Shown here: one piece after another, positions 37,698-47,231 of the stretch | Layout: each line of letters begins with the position of its first letter | How positions within the stretch are numbered: position 1 is the first letter of the stretch | Assembly (NCBI GenBank): GCA_030913385.1 | Contig: CP133159.1 | Coordinates: 2,440,584-2,504,583, forward strand | DNA from: Cytophagaceae bacterium ABcell3 | Lineage (GTDB): Bacteria > Bacteroidota > Bacteroidia > Cytophagales > Cytophagaceae | Direction of reading: 5' to 3' | DNA length: 64,000 nt | Position numbers and translations under genes: made by a program | Notes under the pieces: model-generated | What the model was told of the DNA's origin: nothing | Database searches by the model: none | What the model saw: the letters and a program-made list of their open reading frames with translations, nothing else

Positions 37698-38137
37698 GGA
37701 AGAAGAGAGTTTATTTCCCCTCCATGTTTATGAATTTCCCGAATAATGGTAGAGCTGATAGATGCCAATGACGGCGTGGTAATTAAGAAGATGGTTTCAA
37801 GTTCACTCCATAGGTGCTTATTGGCCTGGCAAATAGTGTTTTCATATTCGAAATCTGTGGTGTTTCTTAGTCCCCTGATTATATATTTAGCATTTTGCTC
37901 TTTGGCAAATGTGGCTGTAAGCCCCTTATAAGCCATTACCTCGACTTTTGGCTGGTCATGAAAAGCTTCTTCTATTTTGTTGATCATTGTTTCAATGGAG
38001 AAATACCGGTTTTTGCTACTGTTGTTTCCTAAAGAAACAATTACTTTGTCAAATAAAGATAAACTTCTGATGACCACATCGTAATGTCCTTTTGTAAAGG
38101 GATCAAAAGATCCAGGGAATAAAGCTATTTTTGTCAT
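37685..38137 (-). CDS. coaD: pantetheine-phosphate adenylyltransferase
   Basis: 150 residues from the ATG at 38137 (MTKIALFPGSFDPFTKGHYD); a TTG four codons upstream was rejected. The (T/S)xGH motif TKGH and C-terminal ISSTIIRE motif are diagnostic. It converts phosphopantetheine and ATP to dephospho-CoA. The start overlaps the stop of the DUF3822 gene by 4 nt (ATGA), the usual Bacteroidota arrangement. Confidence 0.95.
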   Translation of the reverse strand: MTKIALFPGSFDPFTKGHYDVVIRSLSLFDKVIVSLGNNSSKNRYFSIETMINKIEEAFHDQPKVEVMAYKGLTATFAKEQNAKYIIRGLRNTTDFEYENTICQANKHLWSELETIFLITTPSLASISSTIIREIHKHGGEINSLLPYKL

Positions 38138-39033
38138 GGCTGTTCGCAAAGGTGCATGTTGTAAAGGTCAAAAAAACGATGGTCAAAAAGCTCGTCAAAG
38201 TGGTAGCTGAAACTTAAGTTTTCAGGTCTACTGCCAAATCTTAAGTTACATATATAACTGTTAAGCTTAATATATATGGCAGAGTCTGGTGTGATTTCTC
38301 CATACAGGAATACTTTAGTCTTCTCCGGGTCCAAGTTCAACTGCTCAAAAACAAACATAACAAAATATACAAAATCTTGCGTAGAGGTGAAATTGAAACA
38401 GTTGCAAAATTCTAGTTTTTTCTGATTCCTTACCAATAAGGTGATGTAGTTATTCTCAACCAGTATGAACATTTCACTTTTTTCATCCCCTTTGGTGCCT
38501 TGCAAGATGCCTTCAATTAATGATGAAGTGTGATGGACAATATGCAGTTTTTTTAGAGGGTAAGCCTCGGTAAAATATTTGACAATCTGCTTGTTGGCTG
38601 AAAATATGTTTACAGCGTCAGAACTGTTTTGTTTGTAGTAGTACACATGGTCTTTGCTTAAGACATCTTTTTTGCAATTGATGGTTAAATAGTCTGTAAG
38701 GTACTCATGGTCAAAAAGGGAGTGGGGTACTAAAGAAAAGTTTAGGTTTTTAATGCCTAGCCTGATCGTTTTCCAAAAACCAGCTTTTAAAAGGTGGTGG
38801 TCTTCATAAATTTCATTCAACACTTTGATTAGTTGAGAAGTGTCTGTAATGCCCTGTAATTGGTAATCCTCCACTATCAGGCAACGGTTTTCCTCCGTGT
38901 CTACTATGCAGAGCCTAAACAATGAGGTACTGACTTGAAGAGATAGGTCATATCGAGGTATCAAATCGATACTGAACTTATCGTCTTTAATTTTTTTTGT
39001 AAGCTTATAGAAAGTCGTCAGATTGTCCTGCAT
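38134..39033 (-). CDS. DUF3822 family protein
   Basis: 299 residues. The pattern DLSLQVSTSLFRLCIVD, LVPHSLFDHEYLTDYL and HHTSSLIEGIL recalls the actin-like (ASKHA) outline of DUF3822, a Bacteroidota family encoded beside coaD. Translationally coupled to coaD. The function is unknown. Confidence 0.8.
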   Translation of the reverse strand: MQDNLTTFYKLTKKIKDDKFSIDLIPRYDLSLQVSTSLFRLCIVDTEENRCLIVEDYQLQGITDTSQLIKVLNEIYEDHHLLKAGFWKTIRLGIKNLNFSLVPHSLFDHEYLTDYLTINCKKDVLSKDHVYYYKQNSSDAVNIFSANKQIVKYFTEAYPLKKLHIVHHTSSLIEGILQGTKGDEKSEMFILVENNYITLLVRNQKKLEFCNCFNFTSTQDFVYFVMFVFEQLNLDPEKTKVFLYGEITPDSAIYIKLNSYICNLRFGSRPENLSFSYHFDELFDHRFFDLYNMHLCEQP

Positions 39034-39174
39034 ATGTTGTTTTCCTGATTAAGTAATATTTATTACAAAGTTCTAAATAAATATTTTTACCTCCCAATGG
39101 GATATCACATAAATTTATTGAAGTTTTTCGTGGTAGTGAAGAAAAAGTTTCATTTTTTCTTAGATTAATTTAAT

Positions 39175-39672
39175 TTAGTTGCTTTGTCCCCTTATAAATC
39201 CTCTGAGGTTCAGAATTTCTTCTGTTGATCCGCAAAGGTTTATTACATGGTGAAAAATTAAAGGGTCTTTTTTCTTAATTTCTTCAAAACTGAGAAATAC
39301 AACTTCGTTAATGATTTGATTGTTTTGTGTCATCTCCGGATCTGTGCCTAGGGCAACTTCTCCCGATAGAATAGTAACTTTAAAGAAGAGTTCTATGGCA
39401 TGTAACGGTTTTTCCATGAATTCATGTACAAAAAGAAATTCATTTACCTCTACTTTTAACCCTGTTTCTTCTAAGAATTCTCTTTTTAGTGTTTCTTTTG
39501 CTGATTCTCCATAATGGATCCCGCCACCAGGAGGCGCCCATAAAATACCTTTAGGGCCTAAAGAACTGTGCCTGATCAGTAAAATTTTATCGTCTTTTAT
39601 ACAAATGCCGGAAACTCTTACACGAAGTTTGTTTCCGAATACTTTTTCTATTTCTTTGTTTAGATCTTCCAT
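39175..39672 (-). CDS. Nudix hydrolase
   Basis: 165 residues from the ATG at 39672; the earlier in-frame ATG at 39696 would leave only 6 bp to the divergent helicase gene. The Nudix box is GGGIHYGESAKETLKREFLEETG near residue 60, complete with the REx2EE core. Single-domain, MutT-like in size. The substrate is not evident. Confidence 0.87.
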   Translation of the reverse strand: MEDLNKEIEKVFGNKLRVRVSGICIKDDKILLIRHSSLGPKGILWAPPGGGIHYGESAKETLKREFLEETGLKVEVNEFLFVHEFMEKPLHAIELFFKVTILSGEVALGTDPEMTQNNQIINEVVFLSFEEIKKKDPLIFHHVINLCGSTEEILNLRGFIRGQSN

Positions 39673-39702
39673 ACTTTTGCAATTTACAAAATGCATTTCT
39701 GA

Positions 39703-41094
39703 ATGTCTGCTTCGTCAAAAATTCTTTCAAGATTTCCATTTGCCCCAACTAAAGGACAAGAAGAGGCTTGCTATCTGTTAGATGCTTTTCTCTCAAACGG
39801 TGATTCGGTAAGGCAGGCCTATATTTTGAAGGGATATGCAGGAACCGGAAAAACGACTCTGTTAAGCCAATTGGTAAACCATGTCAATGGGTATGATTAT
39901 GTGCTCTTGGCACCCACGGGTCGGGCTGCTAAAGTAATGGCTGGTTACTCAGGAAAAAGTGCAAGTACCATTCACCGAGAAATATTTATCCGGGACAAGG
40001 ATGCTGCCACTGGCCAATTTTCTTTCAAAAGAAAAAAGAATACGGCTTCAAATACCATTTTTATTGTAGATGAATCTTCTATGATATCAGATGATGCAGA
40101 GTATGGGGGGAGTAGTTTGTTGGCTGATTTGATAACTTATGTATTCTCCAAAAAAGGCAATAAGATAATATTTACCGGTGATCCAGCGCAGCTTCCTCCG
40201 GTAGGAAAAAAGCAAAGCCCTGCATTAGACCCTTCTTATTTGGCTGTTTATTACCAAATGCATGTGGTCGACTATGAATTGACGGAAGTGGTAAGGCAGG
40301 ATTACAATTCAGGTATATTGTTCAATGCAACAAGACTCAGACAGCAAGTTAACGGAAAAGGTTTTGACTTTAAATTTATAACAAGGGGGTATCGCGACTT
40401 GTATAGGATAACGCCTGATAAAATCGAGGATGGGCTTCGCTATGCCATTGATAAATTTGGACCTGATGATAATATAGTAATTTGCAGGTCTAATAAGGCT
40501 GCTGTTAATTATAATAAGTATATACGTCAGGCTATTCAATTTCGGGAGGAAGAGGTAGAAGCTGGTGATTTGTTGATGGTGGTGAAGAACAACTATGTCG
40601 CTTTGCCTGAAGATCACAAAGCTGACTTTATTGCCAATGGTGATTTTGTGGAGGTGCGCAAAATAAGAAAGTTTATTGAAATGCATGGCTATAGATTTGC
40701 CTTGTTAGAGTTGCACCTAAAAGACTATCCTGAGCAGCCTCCTTTTGAAAGTCTCGTAATCCTTGACGTGCTTCATTCTAATGCGCCTGCCTTGTCGGGA
40801 GATGAATATAGGAAATTGTATGATTCTGTATCTGAGGACTATATGGATTTGCCCAAAAGAAAACGGGCGATGTATATTAAAAATGATAAGTACCTTAATG
40901 CGCTACAGGTAAAGTACGCATATGCGTTGACATGTCATAAAGCTCAAGGCGGACAGTGGGGGGCGGTTTTCTTGGACCAGGGTTTTTTACAAGAAGAAAT
41001 GATCAATGAAGAATATATCAGATGGTTATATACCGCCGTTACTAGAGCTGGAAAAGAGTTATATTTGCTTAACTTTGATGATAGGTTTTTTTGA
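39703..41094 (+). CDS. RecD-like ATP-dependent DNA helicase (SF1)
   Basis: 463 residues, shorter than RecD2. Motif I LKGYAGTGKTTLL, Ia LLAPTGRAAKVM, II IVDESSMI, III FTGDPAQLPPVG, and C-terminal motifs V/VI ALTCHKAQGGQWGAVFLD and LYTAVTRAGKELYLL. This is a 5'-3' SF1B type helicase, also related to Pif1/AAA_30. The stop TGA lies in the first bases of a family B MITE-like repeat. Confidence 0.9.
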   Translation: MSASSKILSRFPFAPTKGQEEACYLLDAFLSNGDSVRQAYILKGYAGTGKTTLLSQLVNHVNGYDYVLLAPTGRAAKVMAGYSGKSASTIHREIFIRDKDAATGQFSFKRKKNTASNTIFIVDESSMISDDAEYGGSSLLADLITYVFSKKGNKIIFTGDPAQLPPVGKKQSPALDPSYLAVYYQMHVVDYELTEVVRQDYNSGILFNATRLRQQVNGKGFDFKFITRGYRDLYRITPDKIEDGLRYAIDKFGPDDNIVICRSNKAAVNYNKYIRQAIQFREEEVEAGDLLMVVKNNYVALPEDHKADFIANGDFVEVRKIRKFIEMHGYRFALLELHLKDYPEQPPFESLVILDVLHSNAPALSGDEYRKLYDSVSEDYMDLPKRKRAMYIKNDKYLNALQVKYAYALTCHKAQGGQWGAVFLDQGFLQEEMINEEYIRWLYTAVTRAGKELYLLNFDDRFF

Positions 41095-41200
41095 ACCTGA
41101 AATATGCATTAGAACTTTCTATTGCGTGGCAAAACAATTTCAAATCAGACGCTTCTGATTTTTTGTTATATTGCCCGTCATAACATAATTTATGTTGAAC
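41091..41200. mobile_element. MITE-like element family B, copy 2 (internally deleted)
   Basis: A 110-bp copy. The left end TTGAACCTGAAATATGCATT and following AGAACTTTCTATTG match copy 1 on the opposite strand; the right end (AATTTATGTTGAAC) is degenerate. The left tip includes the TGA stop of the helicase gene. Confidence 0.6.
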
Positions 41201-41242
41201 TTTTATATCAAAATTTGATATTGTATTATAAAATTAAGTAAG

Positions 41243-41668
41243 ATGAAAAAGGTATTCGTAGTTATTTTTTGTTTGTTCGCTGGTCTGAACAGTATTTCGG
41301 CGCAAAACAATGAGGAAAAAGAGAAACAGTCAAAAGAGGGGCCTGAAATCACTTTCATTGAAAAATCTAAAGACTTTGGTGACATTGTGACGGGAGATAC
41401 AGTGAGTCATGTTTTTGTTTTTAAAAATACAGGTACTGAACCCCTTATTGTTTCCGATGTAGTTACTACTTGCGGGTGTACAGCTCCAAGTTGGAGTAAA
41501 CAACCTGTTATGCCAGGACAGTCTGGAGATATTAAAGTTGTTTTTAATTCTAAAAATAAGATAGGAAGACAGAATAAGGTGGTAACCATTCTTTCTAATG
41601 CCAGTAACCATCGCGAAACGGTTAATATTGTCACTAATATTTTACCTAAAGAAAAAGAGGAAAAATGA
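41243..41668 (+). CDS. DUF1573 domain secreted protein
   Basis: 141 residues with signal peptide (MKKVFVVIFCLFAGLNSISAQ). The DUF1573 pattern follows: FIEKSKDFGDIVTGDTVSHVFVFKNTGTEPLIVSDVVTTCGCTAPSWSK, with the conserved CGC. It is an ASH-like beta-sandwich found in many periplasmic proteins of Bacteroidota. The function is unknown. Probably monocistronic. Confidence 0.88.
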   Translation: MKKVFVVIFCLFAGLNSISAQNNEEKEKQSKEGPEITFIEKSKDFGDIVTGDTVSHVFVFKNTGTEPLIVSDVVTTCGCTAPSWSKQPVMPGQSGDIKVVFNSKNKIGRQNKVVTILSNASNHRETVNIVTNILPKEKEEK

Positions 41669-41776
41669 TATACAGGCCTGTTTTATAATGCTTTTTGGGG
41701 TGTTTTTTAGGTTTGTCGAAAATAAGTAATATTTTTTATTGGTTTCCTTATATTGTATTGCGTTAGCTTATATGGT

Positions 41777-44248
41777 ATGAGGAAACTTTTGTTTTTTATA
41801 GCATTATTTTTTTGTGCATTGAATTGCTCTGCCCAGGAATTCAATGGCTTCGAGAGTTTCCCTTCTGGTCATGAATATACTATGGATTCTTGGATCGATG
41901 ACGGGTTTGATCCAAGGTGGGTCAATGGTTTTAACCAAAGCCGAGCGTTTGTCGATAACCAATATGCCGTTTCTGGCGAAAACTCATTAAGGGTCTTATT
42001 TCCTGAAGACGGGGTGGGTCCTGCCAACTCAGGTGCGCAAGCTCCGTTGAACCTTGAGCCCCGGGATGAGTATTATGTTTCTTACTGGTTGCGCTTTAGT
42101 GATAATTTTAGCTGGGGCTCCAGTAGTTTTGGAGGAAAACTGCCTGGACTAGCAGGAGGGGGCAACTGTAGTGGATGTAGCGAATGTACTGGATATAATG
42201 GGTTTTCTGCAAGGCTCATGTGGCGTGCTGAAGGTAGGGCTGTCCTTTATCTGTATGATATGGACAAGCCTGGCAACTGTGGCACGGACTATAACCTGAC
42301 ATGGGAAAATGGAGATGTCGTTCATTTTGAGAAAGGCAAATGGTATAATATTATAGAAAGGGTTAAGGTTAATACTGGCGATAATAATGACGGTGAGGTG
42401 GAGCTATGGGTAGATGGCGAACATGCCTTGTTGGTAGAAAACTTGAGGTTTGTAAATAACGGAGACAAAGTTGATAATTTCTATTTTTCTACTTTTCACG
42501 GTGGATCCGGCCCTGGTTGGGAGCCTGGGGTAGATTGTTTTATTTGGTTTGATGATATTAAGATCGGTACCACTCCTGAAGAAGTGTTCCCCCCTGAGTG
42601 TACTGCACCTGATTTGAATAGCGATGTTTCTTTTTGTGGAACTGAGGGGACGTTAACGTTAAATACTCAACTAGATGAAACAGATCGAAGTTTTCAATGG
42701 TATAAAGATGGTGTTTTGCTTTCGGAGAGCAGTGGGCAGTTGGAAATTTCTGAAACTGGAAAGTACCGGGTAGTGGTAGATTCTTTAGGTTGTGTACGTG
42801 AGGATAGCGTTAGGGCATATGCAACCATTCCAGAACCTGAGTTAACTACAGAATACAATCTTTGTGACCCTGCGGAGATCTTACTAGATACACGTTTGCC
42901 TGTTGAACAATACACTTTTCAGTGGTATCGAAATGATCAGCCCTTAGAAGGCGACACATCTCCTTATTTAGAAGTTCGTGCTGCCGGTAACTATGTCGTT
43001 AATATTAGCGCAGATGGTTGTGAACCGGTAGAGGTTATGGCAAACATAAGTTCAGCGCTTCCTGAAGGGGTGGGAGATTGCCTTCCTGAGCCTGGGGTGG
43101 CTTTTTTGGAAGTTATTCCTCAAAGCTCGGAAGATGGCCCTTTTGCTTGGTATACAGCTCCTGAAGGGGGGACGCTGTTACATGGGGGACAAGAGTATGA
43201 CCCCTTTGTTGAAGAAACTACTACTTTTTACGTGCAGGATAATACTCAAGAAGTTTTTCATACTGGTAAATTGGAGCGAGACGGTCAAGTATGGAATATT
43301 TCTGATTTTGACAGTGAAGATAAAATGATGCGTTTGATTGTGGAACGTGAGTTGTACCTAGACTCCGTAACGGTATATGCTTCGGACGATCAAGATTTGG
43401 TAGTGCGCATAACTAAAAATGGCGAAGTGCTGAAAGTGGTAGAGAAAGCGGTGGAAGTAGGCAAGGTTCGGCTTCATGTTGGTATAACACTCGAGCCAGG
43501 CAGCTATTTAATGGATGCAGATGGATCCTCTGGACGTTTGGTATACGGAGCTGAAAATGGCGGTCTTCCTTATATCGTTGAGGATGTTGTGGAACTTACA
43601 GGAAATGCCCCTTGGGTCATGAACAATGATAGATACCCGCTTTTTTATAATGTGCGGATTCGTGTCGGTACAGGGTGTGCCAGGTTGCCTGTGGTTGCTG
43701 AGGTAGGTGGATGTTCTGATGCACAGCCTGTCGAATTACTGTATTTCAAGGGAGCGTCCAGAAAAGGCCAAGCCTTGCTTCATTGGGCCACAGCCACTGA
43801 ACAGAATGCTAAAAGGTTCCTGATTATGAAAGCTTTGAATGGTATGGATTTTAAACATATTGGTAGTGTAGAAGCAGTAGGAAATTCCAGTGACGAACAA
43901 CGTTATATTTTTACAGACCATGATTTTTTAGAATCGGCATATTATAAACTTATTTCAGAAGATTACGATGGTAGTACCGAGGAGAGTAAAATAATTTTTA
44001 TAGGCAATTCCGATGTAGTCTTTCCTGAAGTTTTCCCAAACCCCTTTGCCAATGCATTCCAAATCAAAACTCGTGGTAGAGAGCATTTTGAGTTTATAGT
44101 GTCTGATATAGCAGGTGTAACACTTTTTAGTGGAAATACTGAAAGTAGAAGCTCCTATGGAGAAGCTTTAAAAGCTGGGGTGTACCTTATTACTTTTTAT
44201 AACAAAAGTGGAAAAAAGACAGACCGGATAGTTAAACTTCCTTATTAA
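41777..44248 (+). CDS. secreted polysaccharide lyase-like (PL14-type) protein with T9SS type A signal
   Basis: 823 residues from the ATG at 41777, which gives a proper signal peptide (MRKLLFFIALFFCALNCSAQ). Residues about 25-270 resemble PL14-type lyase folds: YYVSYWLRFSDNF, GGKLPGLAGG, FSTFHGG...W and FIWFDDIKIG. A Cys-rich loop (NCSGCSECTG) lies in the middle. Two Ig-like modules follow (FQWYKDGVLL, FQWYRNDQPL), then a longer beta domain. The end, FPEVFPNPFANAF ... LKAGVYLITFYNKSGKKTDRIVKLPY, is a T9SS type A sorting domain. It may degrade uronic-acid polysaccharides outside the cell; substrate unproven. Confidence 0.78.
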   Translation: MRKLLFFIALFFCALNCSAQEFNGFESFPSGHEYTMDSWIDDGFDPRWVNGFNQSRAFVDNQYAVSGENSLRVLFPEDGVGPANSGAQAPLNLEPRDEYYVSYWLRFSDNFSWGSSSFGGKLPGLAGGGNCSGCSECTGYNGFSARLMWRAEGRAVLYLYDMDKPGNCGTDYNLTWENGDVVHFEKGKWYNIIERVKVNTGDNNDGEVELWVDGEHALLVENLRFVNNGDKVDNFYFSTFHGGSGPGWEPGVDCFIWFDDIKIGTTPEEVFPPECTAPDLNSDVSFCGTEGTLTLNTQLDETDRSFQWYKDGVLLSESSGQLEISETGKYRVVVDSLGCVREDSVRAYATIPEPELTTEYNLCDPAEILLDTRLPVEQYTFQWYRNDQPLEGDTSPYLEVRAAGNYVVNISADGCEPVEVMANISSALPEGVGDCLPEPGVAFLEVIPQSSEDGPFAWYTAPEGGTLLHGGQEYDPFVEETTTFYVQDNTQEVFHTGKLERDGQVWNISDFDSEDKMMRLIVERELYLDSVTVYASDDQDLVVRITKNGEVLKVVEKAVEVGKVRLHVGITLEPGSYLMDADGSSGRLVYGAENGGLPYIVEDVVELTGNAPWVMNNDRYPLFYNVRIRVGTGCARLPVVAEVGGCSDAQPVELLYFKGASRKGQALLHWATATEQNAKRFLIMKALNGMDFKHIGSVEAVGNSSDEQRYIFTDHDFLESAYYKLISEDYDGSTEESKIIFIGNSDVVFPEVFPNPFANAFQIKTRGREHFEFIVSDIAGVTLFSGNTESRSSYGEALKAGVYLITFYNKSGKKTDRIVKLPY

Positions 44249-44249
44249 C

Positions 44250-44337
44250 TAGGCACACTTAAAATTGCCAAGACGGTTTGAAGGGTTAGCCGTTCCAGTA
44301 TGTATCTGGCACATTTGTGGCTTTTTCAGTAGGCCTA
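44250..44337. mobile_element. MITE-like element family A, short copy 3
   Basis: An 88-bp derivative. On the minus strand it begins TAGGCCTACTGAAAAAGCC followed by ACAAATGTGCCAGATAC, matching the family A left end. The inverted flanks TTAACTAGGC / GCCTAGTTAA start at the stop codon of the PL14-like gene. Confidence 0.55.
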
Positions 44338-44400
44338 GTTAACGAGTATGTTTATCATGCTTCGAAGACATAGGGAGAACAATGAAATTATATACGCTCT

Positions 44401-45147
44401 CTATGGTTGCATTTTTTTTGTTTTAATAAGTTCAGTGTTGTAGAATATTCCGACTTGTAAATTATGGCTGATGTCAGGAGTGGTTTTGCCCGGAATTTTA
44501 ATTACTTGTTTTAAATATCCTACTTGAAAATTGACTTTTGGATTAAACTGATATCCCGCAGCAAAATATAGCCTGTTTCTGTCTATAACTCCTCCTGACT
44601 GTTCTTTCCCTACATTTACAAATAGCTCATTATAGCCGTTAATAAATATGTGGTTTAATTTTGGCACAAAGTGGTATAAGGGTAGAAGCGCATTTACACG
44701 GTATCGTATGCGTTTTGAGTAATTTGTTAATTTGGTGTCATGATTATTCATAAACCTTTGCTCAAACCTGTACCTGTGTTCTACCGAGAGGATCCAAGGT
44801 TTCTGACGAAGGACCAGCTGCTGCCATAGCCTGTTTTCTGTCACTGAAGTTGCTGTAGTTACGTTTAAACCTGGGTGGGTGTGCAAAAATGCATAACCGG
44901 CCGTAAGCATGAGGTTAGGCGTGGCATAAAAATTTACGCCAGGCCTAATCAATGTTTGTTGTAATGTGTTAGTAAGCGGGTAATTTCGAAACTGTGCTTC
45001 TGAGTGAATGCCCCATCTGTCATTGATTTTATTATCACCAAAATACATAAACCATTGTCCATAGGAGGTAGGACGCGGTTGGTTTTGAGCAAGTATTCGG
45101 AATGGGCAAAGGCATATCAGTATAATCACCCATGGTAATGATTTCAT
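44401..45147 (-). CDS. DUF2490 outer-membrane beta-barrel protein
   Basis: 248 residues with signal peptide (ending FRILAQ). The core SYGQWFMYFGDNKINDRWGIHSEAQFR and ...LTAGYAFLHTHPG match DUF2490. Alternating aromatic/polar strands suggest an outer-membrane barrel of about 10-12 strands. The function is unknown. Confidence 0.82.
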   Translation of the reverse strand: MKSLPWVIILICLCPFRILAQNQPRPTSYGQWFMYFGDNKINDRWGIHSEAQFRNYPLTNTLQQTLIRPGVNFYATPNLMLTAGYAFLHTHPGLNVTTATSVTENRLWQQLVLRQKPWILSVEHRYRFEQRFMNNHDTKLTNYSKRIRYRVNALLPLYHFVPKLNHIFINGYNELFVNVGKEQSGGVIDRNRLYFAAGYQFNPKVNFQVGYLKQVIKIPGKTTPDISHNLQVGIFYNTELIKTKKMQP

Positions 45148-45272
45148 TTATAAACTTATTTTTGTTGACCACTACTTACAATATACTAAAAAGCATGCCA
45201 AGTTTGGAGCAGAAGCAATAAAGATTCTTTTTGTTTATTAACTTTGTAATAAGTAAACGAAGACACATCAGT

Positions 45273-45301
45273 TTTGAGGATATAGACGTTTCTTATTTTT
45301 G
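45273..45301 (+). promoter_or_regulatory. Bacteroidota-type promoter
   Basis: TTTG at 45273-45276, a 17-nt spacer, TATTTTTG at 45294-45301; about 85 nt upstream of the ATG at 45386. Confidence 0.5.
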
Positions 45302-45385
45302 ATTGTGCTAGTGTCTTAGATGTTTAAAAGGCAAGTTTGGAAATCCCTAATGAGTAATTGGGGTGCTTTAACATTAGATTTATAT

Positions 45386-46825
45386 ATGAAATTTGTTCAA
45401 CTGTTATTTCTGGGTTTAATTTTTTTTAGTAATGCTGTTTATGCCCAGGTAACACATAGTATACCATTAGATAAGAAAAGCAAGCTCTTGGATGTCTCCT
45501 ACTTGGGTTCTGGAGATATAATTTTGAAGACAGGTCGGGATCTTGACTTTTTAAAAGATAGGAATATACGTATCACATATATGGAGGGAGGGCTTCAAGA
45601 GAAATGGCAGGTGCGTTTGTCTCCTTACCGTCAAAAAGGTAAATATGAGGAATACCTTGTTTCCTCAAAAGATGGCGAAATGGTTTATTTATTGACAATC
45701 TCAGGCCATCAACCTTTTAATGAAAAAAGCATTGTTAGGCTGGCACAAATCAATGATAAAGGAGAGCTGCAAGAACATCTTTTAGATGATTTGCCCAAAG
45801 GTTACTTGCAAACTATCTATTGTGACAATGACTTTTTGTATCTTATTGCTACAGAAAAAGATTTACAGCATCGTAAAAAGAAGAGGGGCGAAGAAAAAAT
45901 CATTATAAACCGCTATGCCCATAATGGTTTTAGTTTTGGGGCATTTAATGCCCAACTTCCAAAACTTGAGGATCCTGAAAATGCATCCTTCTGGGAACTG
46001 GCAGGGAATTCAAAAGATACATTATACTTTTTGTCAAAACACATAGCAGAACGCTGTCATTTTAATTTTGCCAAGGTTTCACAAGATGGTACCTTATTAG
46101 GTGAACAAAACATAGAGGTGCCGTTGAAAAGTGATTTTTTAATGCCTTCGCATAATCTTAAGGACTTAGCTGGTGGGGCTATTGTAAATAGTAACGACTT
46201 TCGTACATTTTTGACAGGGACTTCCAACGGAGAAAAAGATGACGATGTAGACCAGCATATTAACAACGTTCACGTCATTCATGAAAATGGTGCATATGGA
46301 GGACTAAAGTTATATCCAGATAAAAATGCTTTATACATTTATGGCTTGTATGGACCTAACCGCTATAGGGCTGTCGGCAATATTCATGAGGGTTTTTTTG
46401 TAAGTAAGTTTGATATGAATGGAAACTTGGTGTTTAATAAGCAATTTCAAATGCCGGAAGAGGTGATTGACGATAGCTTTTTCCGCATTATGGCCACTCC
46501 TTTCCAGCGAGGTACATTTTTGGATGTGCTAGACCACCAAATAGTTTTTAGGCTTTGGTATAAAAATGAAGCGCACAACATTATTCTTGATGAAAAAGGG
46601 GAAGTGAAAAACTATTATACCTCTAGTACAAAAAACTCCCTTTTCAATGAGCAATTTTTTTCATTTAACCCTAGCGAAAAGACGCATGCAGGACAGTTTG
46701 TGGAACAGTTAGACAACTCTTATGTAAGAAAGAATAAAGTAGTATATAGAAAGTCTTTCGAAGGAGATCTAATTATTAGGGAAGATATAAAAGGGCAGGA
46801 AGTTGAGTTTTTGCTTTTTAAATAG
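45386..46825 (+). CDS. secreted protein of unknown function
   Basis: 479 residues from the ATG at 45386, which provides a signal peptide (MKFVQLLFLGLIFFSNAVYAQ); the longer frame from 45320 would bury it. The mature part is beta-rich with repeating strand-turn patterns (LLDVSYLGSGDIILKTG, EEYLVSSKDGEMVYLLTISG, LYIYGLYGPNRYRAVGN, FFVSKFDMNGNLVFNKQF) that look like a six- or seven-bladed propeller, an inference only. No T9SS C-terminal signal is evident. The stop codon TAG is formed by the left edge of a family A MITE-like insertion, probably replacing an original TAA at the same place. Confidence 0.7.
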   Translation: MKFVQLLFLGLIFFSNAVYAQVTHSIPLDKKSKLLDVSYLGSGDIILKTGRDLDFLKDRNIRITYMEGGLQEKWQVRLSPYRQKGKYEEYLVSSKDGEMVYLLTISGHQPFNEKSIVRLAQINDKGELQEHLLDDLPKGYLQTIYCDNDFLYLIATEKDLQHRKKKRGEEKIIINRYAHNGFSFGAFNAQLPKLEDPENASFWELAGNSKDTLYFLSKHIAERCHFNFAKVSQDGTLLGEQNIEVPLKSDFLMPSHNLKDLAGGAIVNSNDFRTFLTGTSNGEKDDDVDQHINNVHVIHENGAYGGLKLYPDKNALYIYGLYGPNRYRAVGNIHEGFFVSKFDMNGNLVFNKQFQMPEEVIDDSFFRIMATPFQRGTFLDVLDHQIVFRLWYKNEAHNIILDEKGEVKNYYTSSTKNSLFNEQFFSFNPSEKTHAGQFVEQLDNSYVRKNKVVYRKSFEGDLIIREDIKGQEVEFLLFK

Positions 46826-47079
46826 GGACTGCTGAAAAAGTCACAAGTGTGCAAGATACGCATGGCCTTACATGAAGACGTATTGGAATACTTCGAATGT
46901 AAGGCCATAAAGTAGATTGTGCGCTTGTGGCTAGCCCAAAAAAGTATTGGATTAAAAGTTTCTCACTTTAATGTGCACGGAAAAATAAGAAATAACCGAA
47001 AAAACCTTGCACCTATACCTCCTAATTCTTATACAAATATCAACAGATCAATGTTTTGGGCGTTTTTCAGCGCGCCCTA
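46823..47079. mobile_element. MITE-like element family A, copy 2
   Basis: A 257-bp copy bounded by TA, with ends TAGGGACTGCTGAAAAAG and (other strand) TAGGGCGCGCTGAAAAAC. The TA target lies within the stop codon of the upstream gene. Removing the element leaves AAA-TAA, so the ORF would end at the same residue. Confidence 0.75.
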
Positions 47080-47086
47080 AATAAAA

Positions 47087-47231
47087 GTGTAACCTGAAAC
47101 ATGCAATAGAGCTTTCTGTTACGCAGCAAAATAAGTTCAAGTCAGTCGCGCTTCGTGCACAATGTTTTTCGATACAAAGTGCTGATTATTTTGCTCCTCA
47201 TGGCGGAATTAACCGTATAATTAGGTTAAAC
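47087..47231. mobile_element. MITE-like element family B, copy 3
   Basis: About 145 bp directly next to family A copy 2. The left end AACCTGAAACATGCAATAGA and right end AATTAGGTTAAAC match the family B ends. The right tip contains the TAA stop of the DUF5686 gene. Together with copy A2 it fills the 400-bp gap between the two convergent genes. Confidence 0.6.
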
